A DNA stretch of 64,000 nucleotides from Bacillus sp. CECT 9360 (GCF_918741275.1 NZ_CAKKNA010000009.1:124001-188000), one strand, 5' to 3'. Positions 1 to 10,728 are shown, counted from the stretch's first letter. Numbers and translations are program-made. The notes: generated by a model from the sequence alone, not told the origin.

Positions 1-530
1 GGGGGACAAACCCTGGAATGGCGAGCCCGGTCGATGGAAATGTACCGCAGCAAGGTGCAGCAGACAGGTCTTTACAAAGGGCTCTTGAATATATGGGATT
101 GACGGGAGGGATGGCGATTACCAATATCCCCGTGCAACATGTGTTCATCGGTTCTTGTACGAATTCCCGGATAGAAGATCTAAGGCAGGCTGCCGGTATC
201 GTAAAGGGAAAAAAGGTATTTGATGGAGTCAAGGCAATGGTAGTCCCCGGCTCGCAAAACGTTAAAAAGAAAGCCGAGGAAGAAGGGCTGGACAAGGTGT
301 TTATCGAAGCGGGGTTCGAATGGAGGGAATCAGGCTGTAGTGCCTGCCTGGGTATGAATCCTGATATTGTACCGGCGGGTGAGCATTGTGCATCCACATC
401 AAACCGGAATTTCGAAGGCAGACAGGGGAGCGGAGCACGAACACATCTTGTGAGTCCAATGATGGCCGCCGCCGCCGCATTGCACGGCAAATTTGTCGAT
501 ATTCGTGAAAAGGTCGAACTAGCTTATTAA
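1..530 (+). CDS. leuC: 3-isopropylmalate dehydratase large subunit, 5' truncated by the window edge
   Basis: Large subunit of the isomerase that converts 2-isopropylmalate to 3-isopropylmalate in leucine synthesis; it works as a heterodimer with LeuD. The open frame continues off the left edge (codons from base 3 read G-T-N-P-G-M), so only about 176 C-terminal residues are present and the ATG at 18 is internal. The three [4Fe-4S] cysteines of the aconitase family are visible: one in IGSCTNS and two in GCSACLGM. The NRNFEGRQG and THLVSP motifs are also typical. leuD follows after 25 bases, as in the usual leu operon. The family assignment is firm; only the missing N-terminal part is unknown. 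Confidence 0.97.
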   Translation, partial: GTNPGMASPVDGNVPQQGAADRSLQRALEYMGLTGGMAITNIPVQHVFIGSCTNSRIEDLRQAAGIVKGKKVFDGVKAMVVPGSQNVKKKAEEEGLDKVFIEAGFEWRESGCSACLGMNPDIVPAGEHCASTSNRNFEGRQGSGARTHLVSPMMAAAAALHGKFVDIREKVELAY

Positions 531-555
531 ACGAGATTAGGAGGTGCTGATACAC

Positions 556-1155
556 ATGAAACCTATTTCAGTGTATAAAGGTAAAGCGGCAGTATTGGAC
601 AGAGATAATGTAGATACAGACCAAATTATCCCAAAGCAATTTTTAAAGCGGATTGAACGGACTGGTTTCGGTGAGTTTTTGTTTTATGATTGGCGCTTTG
701 ATGAGGCAGGGAATGAACGGAAAGATTTTGAACTGAACCAGCCCCAAAATAAAGGGGCGGGAATAATGCTTGCGGGTGAAAATTTCGGCTGTGGTTCGTC
801 AAGGGAGCATGCCCCATGGTCGCTTCAGGACTATGGATTTGATATTGTCATAGCCCCTTCATTCGCTGACATTTTTCAAAATAATTGCTTGAAGAATGGG
901 ATGCTTCCCGTTGCTTTAGAGAAGGATCAAGTTTCTTATTTAATGGAGAAAGCAGCTAATCCGGGATATGAATTAACAATCGACCTGCCTAAACAGACGG
1001 TAAGTGACAACGAAGATTTTACAGCTTCCTTCAATATTCACCCTTATTGGAAGGAAATGCTCATCAACGGTTGGGATGAAATCTCGATCACGCTTCAATA
1101 TGACTCCCAGATCGCTGAGTTTGAAAATAAAGAAAACCCCGTTTCTACTATATAA
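556..1155 (+). CDS. leuD: 3-isopropylmalate dehydratase small subunit
   Basis: Small (swivel-domain) subunit of isopropylmalate isomerase, the partner of LeuC. The protein has 199 residues, the usual length for Bacillus LeuD, and carries DRDNVDTDQIIPKQFL near the N-terminus and the FGCGSSREHAPW substrate-binding motif. I chose ATG 556 because AGGAGG lies at 539-544; the in-frame GTG at 544 falls inside that ribosome binding site. It is the last gene of the leu operon here, followed by a strong terminator hairpin at 1169-1200. Confidence 0.97.
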   Translation: MKPISVYKGKAAVLDRDNVDTDQIIPKQFLKRIERTGFGEFLFYDWRFDEAGNERKDFELNQPQNKGAGIMLAGENFGCGSSREHAPWSLQDYGFDIVIAPSFADIFQNNCLKNGMLPVALEKDQVSYLMEKAANPGYELTIDLPKQTVSDNEDFTASFNIHPYWKEMLINGWDEISITLQYDSQIAEFENKENPVSTI

Positions 1156-1168
1156 AAGGTGACAGAAT

Positions 1169-1200
1169 ACAGACTGCACAATTATGTGCAGTCTGTTTTA
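1169..1200 (+). terminator. Rho-independent terminator after leuD
   Basis: A perfect 12-bp stem ACAGACTGCACA / TGTGCAGTCTGT with an ATTA loop is followed by TTTTA. It ends the leucine operon and separates it from the next gene. Confidence 0.85.
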
Positions 1201-1278
1201 ATGTTAATTTTGTATTTCCACCCATTACATGCTAAACTGATTTTCATTAAAAAGGAAAAAAATGAGGCGGAGTTACCG

Positions 1279-2295
1279 ATGAGCGGAAAAGACAAACCAA
1301 CTAATAAAGATAATATCATCCTTTTTCCGAATCTTGCTGGACGGCTGGTGGATAAAGGATTGGATCAGCTTGCGAAAAAGGATTTTAGACAGGCGGCTGA
1401 TTTGTTTACCCAAGCAAGAGAGCTTGAGCCGGAAGATCCGGATTTGAACGTCGGGCTGGTCGTTTCTCTTGTGGAATTGGGTTATTATTCAGAAGCAAAG
1501 GAGTTGTGCAAGGAGCTGCTGAATAAAGGGATAGGTGATTATTTCCAGGTTGTAAATATATATTTGATGGTACTTCTTCAATTAAATGAGCATGACGAAA
1601 TGGCTTCAACAATCAAGGTGCTACTTGAAGATAACCACATTCCCTTTGACAAGGTCGAACATTTTGAAAAAATGCTTCAATTCAGCCAGCGTGTTACTGA
1701 AGAAAAACAAAACCAAGAAATAATCAGGGAAGAAAAAATCCACCATGATATTGAGAAAGACGGCTTGTTTGAGGACAAAACGGAGAGTGAGATTTTAGTA
1801 ACGATTACAAGGCTTACTGAAGCTAATATCCGGCCGTATGTACCCGATATCAAGCGATTCCTGCTTGATGAACAAGCGAATCCATTTTACAAGACACTGC
1901 TGATTAATATTTTGAAAGAGCAGGAATACGAAAAGGAAATAGATGTCTTCAAGTTTGATGAAACGGTAAAGTTAATCCCTACCGATCTTGGCGATGTGCT
2001 TGAAAGCAAATTCATAGTCGGAGTCACGAAACTTGTCGAGGAGCGCCTTGGACAGAAAAACCCAACTCTATTTGAGATGGTTAAAAGCTTGATTGAAAGA
2101 CATAATTTTATCTTGTATCCGAATGATCCCACAAAAGGTCGTTTTGAAGAATGGGCAGCTGCTTACCAAATGCTTGCGGAAGAATACCAGGGCATCAATC
2201 CAGATGAAGAGGATAATCAAGCGGACGCCGATTCAGTCAGGCAGATTGTCGTCTTTTTAAAGCGGATTGATCAAATTTCTTTCCCGATAATTTAA
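1279..2295 (+). CDS. ysoA: Tetratricopeptide-repeat protein YsoA
   Basis: A 338-residue protein of the size and place of B. subtilis YsoA, between leuD and tig. Residues about 30-110 read as TPR helices (for example ADLFTQARELEPEDPDLNVG), a protein-protein interaction fold. The rest is charged and helical and I recognise no catalytic motif. The function is unknown. The frame is open from 1159, but that stretch covers the leuD terminator, so ATG 1279 behind GAGGCGGAG (1264-1272) is the likely start. It is probably transcribed on its own; tig downstream has a separate promoter. Confidence 0.85.
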   Translation: MSGKDKPTNKDNIILFPNLAGRLVDKGLDQLAKKDFRQAADLFTQARELEPEDPDLNVGLVVSLVELGYYSEAKELCKELLNKGIGDYFQVVNIYLMVLLQLNEHDEMASTIKVLLEDNHIPFDKVEHFEKMLQFSQRVTEEKQNQEIIREEKIHHDIEKDGLFEDKTESEILVTITRLTEANIRPYVPDIKRFLLDEQANPFYKTLLINILKEQEYEKEIDVFKFDETVKLIPTDLGDVLESKFIVGVTKLVEERLGQKNPTLFEMVKSLIERHNFILYPNDPTKGRFEEWAAAYQMLAEEYQGINPDEEDNQADADSVRQIVVFLKRIDQISFPII

Positions 2296-2305
2296 GGTAT
2301 TGTTA

Positions 2306-2333
2306 TTGAAACGAAGGAAACCTGTGTTATAAT
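2306..2333 (+). promoter_or_regulatory. Sigma-A promoter for tig
   Basis: TTGAAA at 2306-2311 and TATAAT at 2328-2333 are separated by 16 bp, with an extended -10 TG at 2325-2326. This is close to consensus for the vegetative sigma factor and lies about 100 bases before the tig start. Confidence 0.75.
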
Positions 2334-2435
2334 GGAATGGCTGTAAAATATACAATTTAATCGGGTATAATTGAAGGATGACTTGTTTTAGATTTTTCAT
2401 CCTCATGAAGTATATAGATTTTTGGAGGGAAACAC

Positions 2436-3728
2436 ATGTCTGTAAAATGGGAAAAGTTAGAAGGGAACCAAGGGGTTCTTACAGTTGAAGTAGAAGCGGC
2501 TAAAGTAAGCGAAGGCTTGGACGCTGCATTTAAAAAGGTTGTTAAACAGGTAAATGTACCTGGTTTCCGTAAAGGCAAAATGCCGCGCCAAATGTTCGAG
2601 AAACGATTCGGTGTGGAATCTTTATATCAGGACGCTCTTGATATCATGCTTCCAGATGCGTATGCAAATGCTGTAGAAGAAGCAGGAATCAACCCGGTTG
2701 ATAACCCGGAAATCGATGTTGAGCAAATGGAAAAAGGACAGGACCTAATTTTCAAGGCGACTGTTACGGTGAAGCCGGAAGTTAAATTAGGCGAGTACAA
2801 AGGTCTCGAAGTTGAGAAATTCGAGGCTGAAGTTACAGACGAAGATGTAGAAAACGAATTGAAAAGTCAGCAGGAGCGTCATGCTGAGCTTGTAATTAGA
2901 GAAGAAGGAACGGCTGAAAATGGCGATACAGTCGTAATTGATTTCGAAGGATCCGTTGATGGGGAACTATTCGAAGGCGGAACGGCTGAAAACCATTCCC
3001 TTGATCTTGGTTCAAACTCTTTCATCCCTGGTTTCGAAGAACAATTAGTTGGTCTTGAAACAGGAGCGGAAAAGGATGTTGAAGTAACATTCCCTGAAGA
3101 ATATCATGCTGCTGAGCTTGCTGGTAAAAACGCGGTATTCAAAGTGAAGATTCACGAAATCAAAACGAAACAGCTTCCTGAATTGGATGATGAGTTCGCG
3201 AAAGATGTCGATGAAGAAGTAGAGACACTTGCTGAACTTAGAGAAAAATTAAAGAAAAACCTTGAACACGATAAGAAGCATCAGCAAGAACACCTAATTC
3301 AGGATACGGTTGTAGAAAAAGCAGCTGCAAATGCTGAAATCGATCTTCCGGAAATTATGATTTCCAACGAAGTAGGCCGTATGATGGATGAATTCGAACA
3401 GCGCCTGCAAGGTCAAGGTATGAACCTCGAATTGTACTATCAGTTCTCTGGACAGGATAAAGAAGCGCTTCAAGGACAAATGAAGGAAGAGGCGGAAGGC
3501 CGTGTGCGTACAAGCCTTACTTTAGAAGCGATTGCAGATGCTGAAAACCTCGAAGCTACTGAAGAAGACGTAAATGAAGAAGTAGAAAAAATGGCTGGAA
3601 TGTACAACATGGATGCTGAAACAATCAAGCAAGCTCTCGGAAGCATGGACGGAGTAAAATCCGACTTGAGAATCCGTAAAGCGATTGAATTCCTTGTTGA
3701 AAACAGCAAGACGGTAGAATCAAAATAA
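2436..3728 (+). CDS. tig: Trigger factor, ribosome-associated chaperone and peptidyl-prolyl isomerase
   Basis: Chaperone that docks at the ribosomal exit tunnel and helps new chains fold. The 430-residue length is normal. The ribosome-binding signature GFRKGK is at residues about 43-48, an FKBP-type isomerase domain follows around residues 150-245 ([19 protein letters not shown]), and the rest is the helical chaperone body. ATG 2436 follows TGGAGGGA with good spacing. It has its own promoter at 2306-2333 and a terminator hairpin at 3750-3779. The tig-clpX order matches B. subtilis. Confidence 0.97.
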   Translation: MSVKWEKLEGNQGVLTVEVEAAKVSEGLDAAFKKVVKQVNVPGFRKGKMPRQMFEKRFGVESLYQDALDIMLPDAYANAVEEAGINPVDNPEIDVEQMEKGQDLIFKATVTVKPEVKLGEYKGLEVEKFEAEVTDEDVENELKSQQERHAELVIREEGTAENGDTVVIDFEGSVDGELFEGGTAENHSLDLGSNSFIPGFEEQLVGLETGAEKDVEVTFPEEYHAAELAGKNAVFKVKIHEIKTKQLPELDDEFAKDVDEEVETLAELREKLKKNLEHDKKHQQEHLIQDTVVEKAAANAEIDLPEIMISNEVGRMMDEFEQRLQGQGMNLELYYQFSGQDKEALQGQMKEEAEGRVRTSLTLEAIADAENLEATEEDVNEEVEKMAGMYNMDAETIKQALGSMDGVKSDLRIRKAIEFLVENSKTVESK

Positions 3729-3749
3729 TCATACGTCATATAATATGGG

Positions 3750-3779
3750 ACAAGGCGCGAGTGATCGTGCCTTGTTTTC
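3750..3779 (+). terminator. Terminator after tig
   Basis: An 11-bp stem ACAAGGCGCGA / TCGTGCCTTGT (one G-T pair) with a GTGA loop is followed by TTTTC. The rest of the tig-clpX gap (3780-4194) is AT-rich. It contains the clpX promoter and no gene I can support. Confidence 0.7.
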
Positions 3780-4067
3780 ATACATAACTGTTTATTGACG
3801 GATAGATAGAAAAGTAAAGCCTCTGTCTTCCATCGCCTTGAATCGGTCAATTTTTTTTTAATATAGCGGCAATTGCTGTCGATGATTTCCTAATTGATTT
3901 TTTCTGCATTTCAGTGTAGATTTATTTTAATAAAGCATATACATATTTAATACCTCCCTTCCTTTTTTTATTTGAAAGGTTTGGGATTGCCGGTAAAGGG
4001 CAAAATACATATTAACGAATTTTTTCTTGTAATTATGGGACAACTTACATGGAGTCAGGCATTTTTG

Positions 4068-4096
4068 TTACAAAACTGCCAAGAACGTGCTACAAT
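4068..4096 (+). promoter_or_regulatory. Probable clpX promoter
   Basis: An extended -10 element TGCTACAAT (-10 hexamer TACAAT at 4091-4096, TG at 4088-4089) lies about 100 bases before clpX. The -35 region is weak (TTACAA at 4068-4073 with a 17-bp spacer), as is common when the TG extension is present. Confidence 0.5.
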
Positions 4097-4194
4097 GCAA
4101 TTCATACCTTCAAAAAATGGAAGGATAAATTTTTCTTTACCGAATTATTACCTTCTTGAAGATAAGTTGGAAGAGTTTAAAAGGGGTGAAGTTC

Positions 4195-5463
4195 ATGTTT
4201 AAATTTAATGATGAAAAAGGACAGCTGAAGTGCTCTTTTTGTGGTAAAACCCAGGAACAAGTGCGTAAACTAGTAGCTGGCCCTGGTGTATATATTTGCG
4301 ATGAGTGTATTGAACTTTGCACGGAAATCGTAGAAGAGGAACTTGGAACGGAAGAAGAAGTTGAATTTAAGGATGTACCGAAGCCAAAAGAAATTCGCGA
4401 AATTCTTGATGATTATGTAATCGGTCAGGAACAAGCTAAGAAATCTTTGGCGGTTGCTGTTTATAATCACTATAAGCGTATTAATTCCAACAACAAAGTC
4501 GACGATGTCGAGCTTGCCAAGAGTAATATTTGTTTAATCGGACCGACTGGGAGCGGTAAAACCCTTCTTGCTCAGACACTTGCGCGTTTATTGAATGTTC
4601 CATTCGCGATTGCGGATGCCACTTCTTTAACAGAGGCGGGATATGTAGGGGAAGATGTGGAGAATATCCTGTTGAAATTGATTCAGGCTGCTGATTACGA
4701 TGTCGAGAAGGCTGAAAAAGGGATTATTTATATCGATGAAATTGATAAAGTAGCCCGTAAATCAGAAAATCCTTCTATCACGCGTGATGTATCCGGTGAA
4801 GGTGTACAACAGGCATTATTGAAAATTCTTGAAGGAACTGTCGCCAGCGTTCCGCCTCAGGGAGGACGCAAGCACCCGCATCAGGAATTTATTCAAATCG
4901 ATACGACCAATATCTTGTTCATCTGCGGCGGAGCATTCGATGGCATTGAGCCAATCATCAAACGCCGTTTAGGACAAAAGGTTATTGGCTTTGGCTCGGA
5001 TGCAAAGAAAGATGATGTGAAGGAAAAAGAATTATTATCAAAAATTCTTCCTGAAGACATGTTGCGTTTTGGTTTGATTCCGGAATTCATCGGCCGCCTT
5101 CCAGTTATTTCTACACTTGAACAATTGGATGAAGCTGCATTGATTGAAATTCTGACAAAACCAAAAAATGCGCTTGTTAAGCAGTATCAAAAGATGCTCG
5201 AGCTTGATAATGTCGAGCTTGAATTTGAAAAAGAAGCACTGGTTGAGATCGCAAAGAAAGCAATCGAACGCAAGACAGGTGCCCGCGGACTTCGTTCCAT
5301 CATTGAAGGCAATATGCTGGAAGTGATGTTTGATTTGCCTTCACGTGATGATATTGAAAAGTGTGTCATCACAGCTGAAACGATCACCGACAACAAACCA
5401 CCAAAATTCGTCTTGACTGACGGTACGACTGTAAAAGGCAAGGAAAAGAAAACTTCAGCGTGA
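4195..5463 (+). CDS. clpX: ATP-dependent Clp protease ATP-binding subunit ClpX
   Basis: AAA+ unfoldase that feeds substrates to the ClpP peptidase. It has 422 residues. The N-terminal C4 zinc-binding domain uses Cys13, Cys16, Cys35 and Cys38. Walker A GPTGSGKT is near residues 118-125 and Walker B is IIYIDEIDK. The IGF loop for ClpP docking is visible as [10 protein letters not shown], and sensor-2 lies in GARGLRS. An upstream in-frame ATG at 4156 exists, but AAAGGGGTGA at 4180-4189 and the family N-terminus [13 protein letters not shown] fix the start at 4195. The gene is monocistronic, with a strong terminator at 5481-5512. Confidence 0.98.
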   Translation: MFKFNDEKGQLKCSFCGKTQEQVRKLVAGPGVYICDECIELCTEIVEEELGTEEEVEFKDVPKPKEIREILDDYVIGQEQAKKSLAVAVYNHYKRINSNNKVDDVELAKSNICLIGPTGSGKTLLAQTLARLLNVPFAIADATSLTEAGYVGEDVENILLKLIQAADYDVEKAEKGIIYIDEIDKVARKSENPSITRDVSGEGVQQALLKILEGTVASVPPQGGRKHPHQEFIQIDTTNILFICGGAFDGIEPIIKRRLGQKVIGFGSDAKKDDVKEKELLSKILPEDMLRFGLIPEFIGRLPVISTLEQLDEAALIEILTKPKNALVKQYQKMLELDNVELEFEKEALVEIAKKAIERKTGARGLRSIIEGNMLEVMFDLPSRDDIEKCVITAETITDNKPPKFVLTDGTTVKGKEKKTSA

Positions 5464-5480
5464 TAACTAAATAGTGAAAG

Positions 5481-5512
5481 AAAGCTGCCGATAAATTCGG
5501 CAGCTTTTTTTA
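5481..5512 (+). terminator. Rho-independent terminator after clpX
   Basis: A perfect 11-bp stem AAAGCTGCCGA / TCGGCAGCTTT with a TAAAT loop continues into a T-run. Confidence 0.9.
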
Positions 5513-5531
5513 TGGAAGAAAGATGAAATAT

Positions 5532-5712
5532 CGGCTACATAATCATAAATTGTCGCTACAAAAGGAGAAATGTCCGCTACAAAAACGGTCCTCGGCTACA
5601 AAATGTAAATTCCCGCTACAAAAGATGAAGTATCGGCTACAAACCAACTGGATTTGGCTACAATATTACAAATTGTCGCTACAAAAAAAGGTCAGGCTAC
5701 AAAAAGTAAACC
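5532..5712. repeat. Array A: about nine units of the CGGCTACAAA ~20-bp repeat
   Basis: Between the clpX terminator and lonB about nine copies of (C)GGCTACAAA or CGCTACAAA are spaced 18-22 bp apart by short A/T-rich spacers. Spacers such as aacggtcct, atgtaaattcc and agatgaagtat have close relatives, two of them in the same order, in the larger array at 42600-43122. Open frames run through it only because the units lack in-frame stops; I see no ribosome binding site or protein family. The rest of this 470-base gap holds a diverged copy of the interspersed element at 5711-5780 and lonB upstream sequence. Confidence 0.85.
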
Positions 5713-5780
5713 TTCCTTTCTTTCTAAATGCAACTCCGCCTTACGGCTCGAGCCAATCGGCGAATTTTCTTAATAAGCGT
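5711..5780. repeat. Diverged copy of the interspersed hairpin-palindrome element
   Basis: The sequence CTCCGCCTTACGGCTCG followed by a short dyad and TTTTCTT matches two fuller copies at 50157-50255 and 56709-56806. This copy lacks the left hairpin arm and part of the middle. It is noncoding. Confidence 0.65.
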
Positions 5781-5936
5781 AAGTCACGACGTAACAGGAC
5801 GCTTCCGCTTGTCTTACAGAAACGGTAGAAATTAGCATCCACTAATCGTATTACAGAACCCTAAATATTAGAGTAATTCCCTCCTGCCACGGAGATACTA
5901 GCAATATTACTACAAGGGTATCCAGGAGGGAATGCG

Positions 5937-7598
5937 ATGAGCTGGACAGGTATAGCATTGTTTATCCAATTGTTTTTTGGGGTTGTAATTGGGTTATATT
6001 TTTTAAATCTGCTAAAGGGGCAACGAACCCAGAAAGTGACCATCGATCGAGAATCTAAAAAGGAAATGGAGGTCTTAAGGAAGATGCGTTCGATTTCATT
6101 ATCGGAACCTCTTTCAGAGAAGGTGAGACCTGCTTTTTTTTCAGACATCGTCGGTCAGGAAGATGGAATCAAAGCGTTAAAAGCAGCCTTGTGTGGGCCG
6201 AACCCACAGCATGTGTTGATTTACGGTCCTCCTGGTGTGGGAAAAACAGCGGCAGCCCGGCTCGTGCTCGAGGAAGCCAAAAAGAATTCAAAATCCCCCT
6301 TTAAACTTTCATCGGTTTTTGTGGAGATTGATGCAACAACGGCAAGATTCGACGAGAGAGGAATAGCCGACCCGCTGATCGGCTCCGTTCATGACCCGAT
6401 TTATCAGGGAGCTGGAGCGATGGGACAGGCGGGGATTCCCCAGCCAAAACAGGGAGCCGTTAGCAATGCCCATGGCGGTGTATTATTCATAGATGAGATA
6501 GGTGAACTTCACTCGATCCAAATGAACAAACTGTTAAAGGTGCTCGAAGACCGCAAAGTATTCATGGAGAGCGCTTATTATCAAGAAGACAACACAAATA
6601 TCCCGATGCATATTCATGATATTTTTAAAAATGGATTTCCAGCAGACTTTCGGATGATCGGGGCAACGACAAGAACGCCAAATGAAATTCCTCCGGCGAT
6701 TAGATCGCGTTGCATGGAAGTATTTTTCCGTGAATTGGACCGGGAGGAAATCATCCAGATTGCCAAAGGGGCAACAGAAAAAGTGAAAGTAGCGATAAGT
6801 GACAAAGGGCTGGAAACGATTTCTGAATATGCCCGAAACGGCAGGGAAGCGGTCAATATGGTACAAATATTGGCGGGAATTGCGATAACGGAGGAAAGGC
6901 CCTACATCAAGGATGAAGATATTGAATGGATTGCTCATAGCAGTCAATTAACCCCAAGGTTTGACCGGAGAATTGGTTTAAAACCAAAGGTGGGTTTGGT
7001 GAATGGATTGGCGGTCCACGGACCGAACAGCGGGTCCTTGCTTGAAATAGAGGTGACCGTCATACCGGCATTAGAGAAAGGCAGCATAAACATTACCGGG
7101 ATTGTTGAAGAAGAAAGCATCGGCGGAGGCGGAAAATCGATTCGGAGAAAAAGCATGGCTAAAGGATCTATCGAAAATGTCATCACTGTCCTTCGATCAA
7201 TGGGGGTGCCCGCCGATCAATTCGACATTCATGTTAACTTTCCGGGCGGGGTACCAATTGACGGACCATCAGCCGGGATTGCGATGGCTACGGGTATCTA
7301 TTCAGCGATATACAAAATCCCCGTTGATCACTTTGTAGCCATGACCGGAGAAATCAGCATACATGGGCATGTTAAACCAATCGGCGGGGTTGTTCCCAAA
7401 GTAAGGGCGGCAAAGCTTGCCGGCGCGAAGAAGATCATTATCCCGCAGGAAAACATGCAATCGATTCTCCATGCTATCGAAGGAATCGAAATCATTCAGG
7501 TGACGAACATTAAAGAAGTATTTGAAAAGGCTTTGAAAAAAGATGTTATACCTGAGCAAATTATGCCTGAATTAAGTGCGAAGAAAGAAAGTGTATAA
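5937..7598 (+). CDS. lonB: Lon-like ATP-dependent protease LonB (sporulation type)
   Basis: Membrane-anchored Lon-type protease; in B. subtilis it is made in the forespore under sigma-F (family knowledge). It has 553 residues. An N-terminal membrane segment lies at about residues 5-26, in place of the LonA substrate-binding domain. The AAA+ module has Walker A GPPGVGKT at 97-104 and Walker B VLFIDEIGE. The C-terminal protease domain has the catalytic dyad Ser445 (in DGPSAG) and Lys488. ATG 5937 follows CCAGGAGGG. It lies just before lonA, as in B. subtilis, with its own terminator at 7607-7638. I could not identify a sigma-F promoter with confidence. Confidence 0.95.
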   Translation: MSWTGIALFIQLFFGVVIGLYFLNLLKGQRTQKVTIDRESKKEMEVLRKMRSISLSEPLSEKVRPAFFSDIVGQEDGIKALKAALCGPNPQHVLIYGPPGVGKTAAARLVLEEAKKNSKSPFKLSSVFVEIDATTARFDERGIADPLIGSVHDPIYQGAGAMGQAGIPQPKQGAVSNAHGGVLFIDEIGELHSIQMNKLLKVLEDRKVFMESAYYQEDNTNIPMHIHDIFKNGFPADFRMIGATTRTPNEIPPAIRSRCMEVFFRELDREEIIQIAKGATEKVKVAISDKGLETISEYARNGREAVNMVQILAGIAITEERPYIKDEDIEWIAHSSQLTPRFDRRIGLKPKVGLVNGLAVHGPNSGSLLEIEVTVIPALEKGSINITGIVEEESIGGGGKSIRRKSMAKGSIENVITVLRSMGVPADQFDIHVNFPGGVPIDGPSAGIAMATGIYSAIYKIPVDHFVAMTGEISIHGHVKPIGGVVPKVRAAKLAGAKKIIIPQENMQSILHAIEGIEIIQVTNIKEVFEKALKKDVIPEQIMPELSAKKESV

Positions 7599-7606
7599 AA
7601 GATATG

Positions 7607-7638
7607 CCTCGGTTTCCCCCTGAACCGGGGTTTCTTTT
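7607..7638 (+). terminator. Terminator after lonB
   Basis: Stem CCTCGGTT / AACCGGGG (one G-T pair) is followed by TTTCTTTT. It separates lonB from lonA. Confidence 0.75.
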
Positions 7639-7828
7639 GAAGGATCCTTTTTCTTAAGTAAGTTTTATCACGTGCGTTTCGCCGTTTTATTGTACATAAT
7701 AGAGGGAAGAAAGGTAGTATATCAAAGATTAGACACTGCATTATAAATAAGATAGAATTGTTAAAAGGCTAAGCAGCATTGGTGAATAAACGCTAAATGA
7801 TGCAATAAATGAGTGGAGGTGTCATGCT

Positions 7829-10150
7829 ATGGCTGATAATGAAATCATCGTCCCCCTCCTGCCGCTTAGAGGATTGCTTGTATATCCGACTATGGTTTTG
7901 CACTTGGATGTCGGACGTGAGAAGTCTGTACAAGCTCTGGAAAAAGCTATGGTAGAAGACCATCTTATCTTTTTAACGACACAAAAAGATATATCACTGG
8001 ATGAACCTGGTGAAGATGACATATATAGAACGGGTACACTTACGAAGGTTAAGCAGATGCTGAAACTTCCAAATGGAACGATTCGTGTTCTCGTCGAAGG
8101 ATTAAACCGAGCACAGGTAGTCTCTTTTTATGACAATGATACCCATTTTTCCGCGAAGCTCGAAGTGTATGAAGACAGCCCGGAAAAGGAAATAGAACAT
8201 CAGGCACTGATGAGAACGCTGCTCGAATATTTTGAACAGTATATTAAAATGTCAAAGAAGATATCCACAGAGACATTTTCCTCGACGTCTGATATTGAAG
8301 AACCAGGCAGATTGGCTGATATTATCGCTTCGCATCTTCCGTTAAAGCTGAAGGAGAAGCAGGAAATCCTTGAGACCATCGATGTGAAAAAGCGTTTAAG
8401 CCGCATAATCGAAATCATCAATAATGAAAAAGAAGTACTGAACTTAGAGAAGAAAATTGGACAGCGCGTCAAACGTTCGATGGAAAGAACCCAAAAAGAA
8501 TACTACTTGCGTGAACAAATGAAAGCCATCCAAAAAGAACTAGGCGATAAAGAAGGCAAGACAGGTGAGGTAGCCCAGCTCACTGAAAAGATTGATGAAG
8601 CCGGAATGCCTGACCATGTAAAAGAAGCGGCATTCAAGGAATTGGACCGGTATGAAAAGGTCCCAGCAAGCTCGGCTGAGAGCTCTGTCATCCGTAACTA
8701 TATTGACTGGCTGATCTCCATTCCTTGGTCCGAGGCGACTAAGGATGACTTGAATATCCATAAAGCCGAGAAAATTCTGGACCGTGAACACCATGGTTTA
8801 GAGAAAGTAAAAGAACGGGTGCTTGAATATTTAGCGGTTCAGCAGCTAACCAATTCATTAAAGGGACCGATCCTTTGCTTGGCCGGACCTCCCGGTGTCG
8901 GTAAAACAAGTCTCGCAAAATCGATCGCGACTTCTTTAAACCGTAACTTCGTAAGAGTTTCTCTTGGCGGTGTCCGGGATGAATCCGAGATTCGCGGGCA
9001 CAGACGTACATATGTCGGTGCCATGCCGGGCAGAATCATTCAAGGCATGAAGAAAGCAGGCACAGTCAATCCAGTCTTCCTGTTGGATGAAATTGATAAG
9101 ATGTCCAACGATTTCAGGGGAGATCCTTCATCAGCCATGCTTGAGGTGCTCGATCCGGAACAAAACAACAATTTCAGTGATCATTATATTGAAGAGACGT
9201 ATGACCTCTCAAAGGTTATGTTCATTGCGACGGCCAATAATCTTGCGACCATCCCGGGACCTCTTCGCGACCGGATGGAAATTATTCAGATTGCCGGCTA
9301 CACGGAAATTGAGAAGCTACATATTGCCAAAGATCATTTGCTTGCCCGCCAGTTGAAAGAACACGGTCTGCAAAAATCACAGCTGCAAATCCGTGATGAC
9401 GCATTAATGAGCATTATCCGCTACTACACCAGGGAAGCCGGTGTCAGGAGCCTTGAACGCCAGCTTGCCGGCATCTGCCGCAAAACAGCGAAAATCATGG
9501 TTTCAGGTGAGAAAAAGCGTGTCGTCATCAATGAAAACAATATTGTCGATTTTCTTGGCAAACCTATTTTCCGGTACGGCCAGGCCGAGCTCGAGGATCA
9601 AGTTGGCGTCGCAACAGGATTGGCTTACACCACTGTCGGCGGAGATACGCTGCAAATCGAGGTTTCCTTATCCCCGGGAAAAGGAAAGCTTGTACTGACT
9701 GGAAAACTCGGTGACGTGATGAAGGAATCGGCACAGGCCGCTTTCAGCTATGTACGATCAAAGACTGAAGAATTAAACATCGATCCAAACTTCCATGAAA
9801 AACAAGATATCCATATTCATGTTCCAGAGGGCGCTGTACCGAAGGATGGTCCTTCAGCCGGTATAACGATGGCTACCGCCCTCATTTCTGCCCTGACAGG
9901 ACGTCCAATCCGTAGGGAGGTAGGCATGACCGGGGAAATTACGCTCCGAGGGCGCGTGCTTCCAATCGGTGGGCTGAAGGAAAAGTCGTTAAGTGCGCAC
10001 CGCGCAGGCTTAACGAAGATTATCCTACCAAAGGACAATGAAAAAGATATTGACGATATTCCGGAAAGTGTTCGGAATGAATTGGAGTTTGTTCTTGTTT
10101 CCCATGTTGATGAAGTGCTTGAGCATGCATTGGCAGGTGGCAAAGAATGA
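7829..10150 (+). CDS. lonA: ATP-dependent protease LonA
   Basis: Cytosolic Lon protease that degrades misfolded and selected regulatory proteins. The 773-residue length is normal. The LAN substrate domain starts at residue about 7 ([16 protein letters not shown]) and a coiled region follows. Walker A GPPGVGKT is at about 353-360 and Walker B is VFLLDEIDK. The serine-lysine dyad is Ser676 (in KDGPSAG) and Lys719 (in GGLKEK). ATG 7829 sits behind GTGGAGGTG. It overlaps ysxC by 4 bases (ATGA), so the two are cotranscribed and probably translationally coupled. Confidence 0.98.
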   Translation: MADNEIIVPLLPLRGLLVYPTMVLHLDVGREKSVQALEKAMVEDHLIFLTTQKDISLDEPGEDDIYRTGTLTKVKQMLKLPNGTIRVLVEGLNRAQVVSFYDNDTHFSAKLEVYEDSPEKEIEHQALMRTLLEYFEQYIKMSKKISTETFSSTSDIEEPGRLADIIASHLPLKLKEKQEILETIDVKKRLSRIIEIINNEKEVLNLEKKIGQRVKRSMERTQKEYYLREQMKAIQKELGDKEGKTGEVAQLTEKIDEAGMPDHVKEAAFKELDRYEKVPASSAESSVIRNYIDWLISIPWSEATKDDLNIHKAEKILDREHHGLEKVKERVLEYLAVQQLTNSLKGPILCLAGPPGVGKTSLAKSIATSLNRNFVRVSLGGVRDESEIRGHRRTYVGAMPGRIIQGMKKAGTVNPVFLLDEIDKMSNDFRGDPSSAMLEVLDPEQNNNFSDHYIEETYDLSKVMFIATANNLATIPGPLRDRMEIIQIAGYTEIEKLHIAKDHLLARQLKEHGLQKSQLQIRDDALMSIIRYYTREAGVRSLERQLAGICRKTAKIMVSGEKKRVVINENNIVDFLGKPIFRYGQAELEDQVGVATGLAYTTVGGDTLQIEVSLSPGKGKLVLTGKLGDVMKESAQAAFSYVRSKTEELNIDPNFHEKQDIHIHVPEGAVPKDGPSAGITMATALISALTGRPIRREVGMTGEITLRGRVLPIGGLKEKSLSAHRAGLTKIILPKDNEKDIDDIPESVRNELEFVLVSHVDEVLEHALAGGKE

Positions 10151-10728
10151 AGGTAACTAGTGCGGATATTGTCATCAGTGCCGTAAAACCTGAGCAATAT
10201 CCTCCTCAGCCGCTGCCGGAATTCGCTCTTGCAGGACGCTCAAACGTCGGGAAATCCAGCTTTATCAACAAAATGATAAACCGGAAAAGCCTGGCGAGAA
10301 CCTCATCGAAACCGGGCAAGACCCAGACACTAAATTTTTACATCATTAATGAAGAACTGCATTTCGTCGATGTTCCCGGTTACGGGTATGCGAAGGTTTC
10401 GAAAACAGAGCGGGCGGCATGGGGACGAATGATTGAAACCTATTTCACGTCCCGTGATCAGCTTCGCGCAGCCCTGTTAATTGTTGATTTACGCCATCCC
10501 CCTTCCAAGGACGATGTCATGATGTACGATTTCCTGAAGCATCATGGGCTCCCTTGTATCGTAGTTGCCACTAAAGCGGATAAGATTCCGAAAGGCAAAT
10601 GGCAAAAGCATTTAAAGGTAGTCAGGGAAACGCTTGATGTGGATCCGGATGATCAATTGATCGTATTTTCCGGCGAAACCGGGCAAGGTAAAGAACAGGC
10701 GTGGGGCGCTTTAAAATCGTTTATGTAA
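10147..10728 (+). CDS. ysxC: Ribosome biogenesis GTPase YsxC (EngB)
   Basis: Small GTPase of the EngB/YihA family needed for assembly of the large ribosomal subunit. It has 193 residues. G1 is GRSNVGKSS at 30-38, G3 is DVPGYG and G4 is TKADK. The start codon overlaps the lonA stop (ATGA). In B. subtilis hemA follows directly, as I remember it; here about 4.9 kb of other DNA intervenes. A bidirectional terminator at 10833-10867 ends the unit. Confidence 0.97.
   Translation: MKVTSADIVISAVKPEQYPPQPLPEFALAGRSNVGKSSFINKMINRKSLARTSSKPGKTQTLNFYIINEELHFVDVPGYGYAKVSKTERAAWGRMIETYFTSRDQLRAALLIVDLRHPPSKDDVMMYDFLKHHGLPCIVVATKADKIPKGKWQKHLKVVRETLDVDPDDQLIVFSGETGQGKEQAWGALKSFM

Noticed and set aside
3972-4202. 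76-residue frame upstream of clpX
   Set aside because: It covers the clpX promoter and ribosome binding site and overlaps the clpX start; no family resemblance.
5523-5828. Open frame across array A, and similar frames on both strands of array C, as repeat-protein genes
   Set aside because: No ribosome binding site or recognisable domain; frames are open on both strands because the unit lacks stops.
5840-5920. Sigma-F promoter for lonB
   Set aside because: Candidate boxes near GTATTAC did not match the consensus well enough; expected from family knowledge only.
7690-7720. lonA promoter from TTGTAC and TAGTAT
   Set aside because: The spacer is 19 bp and the boxes are weak; not certain enough to list.
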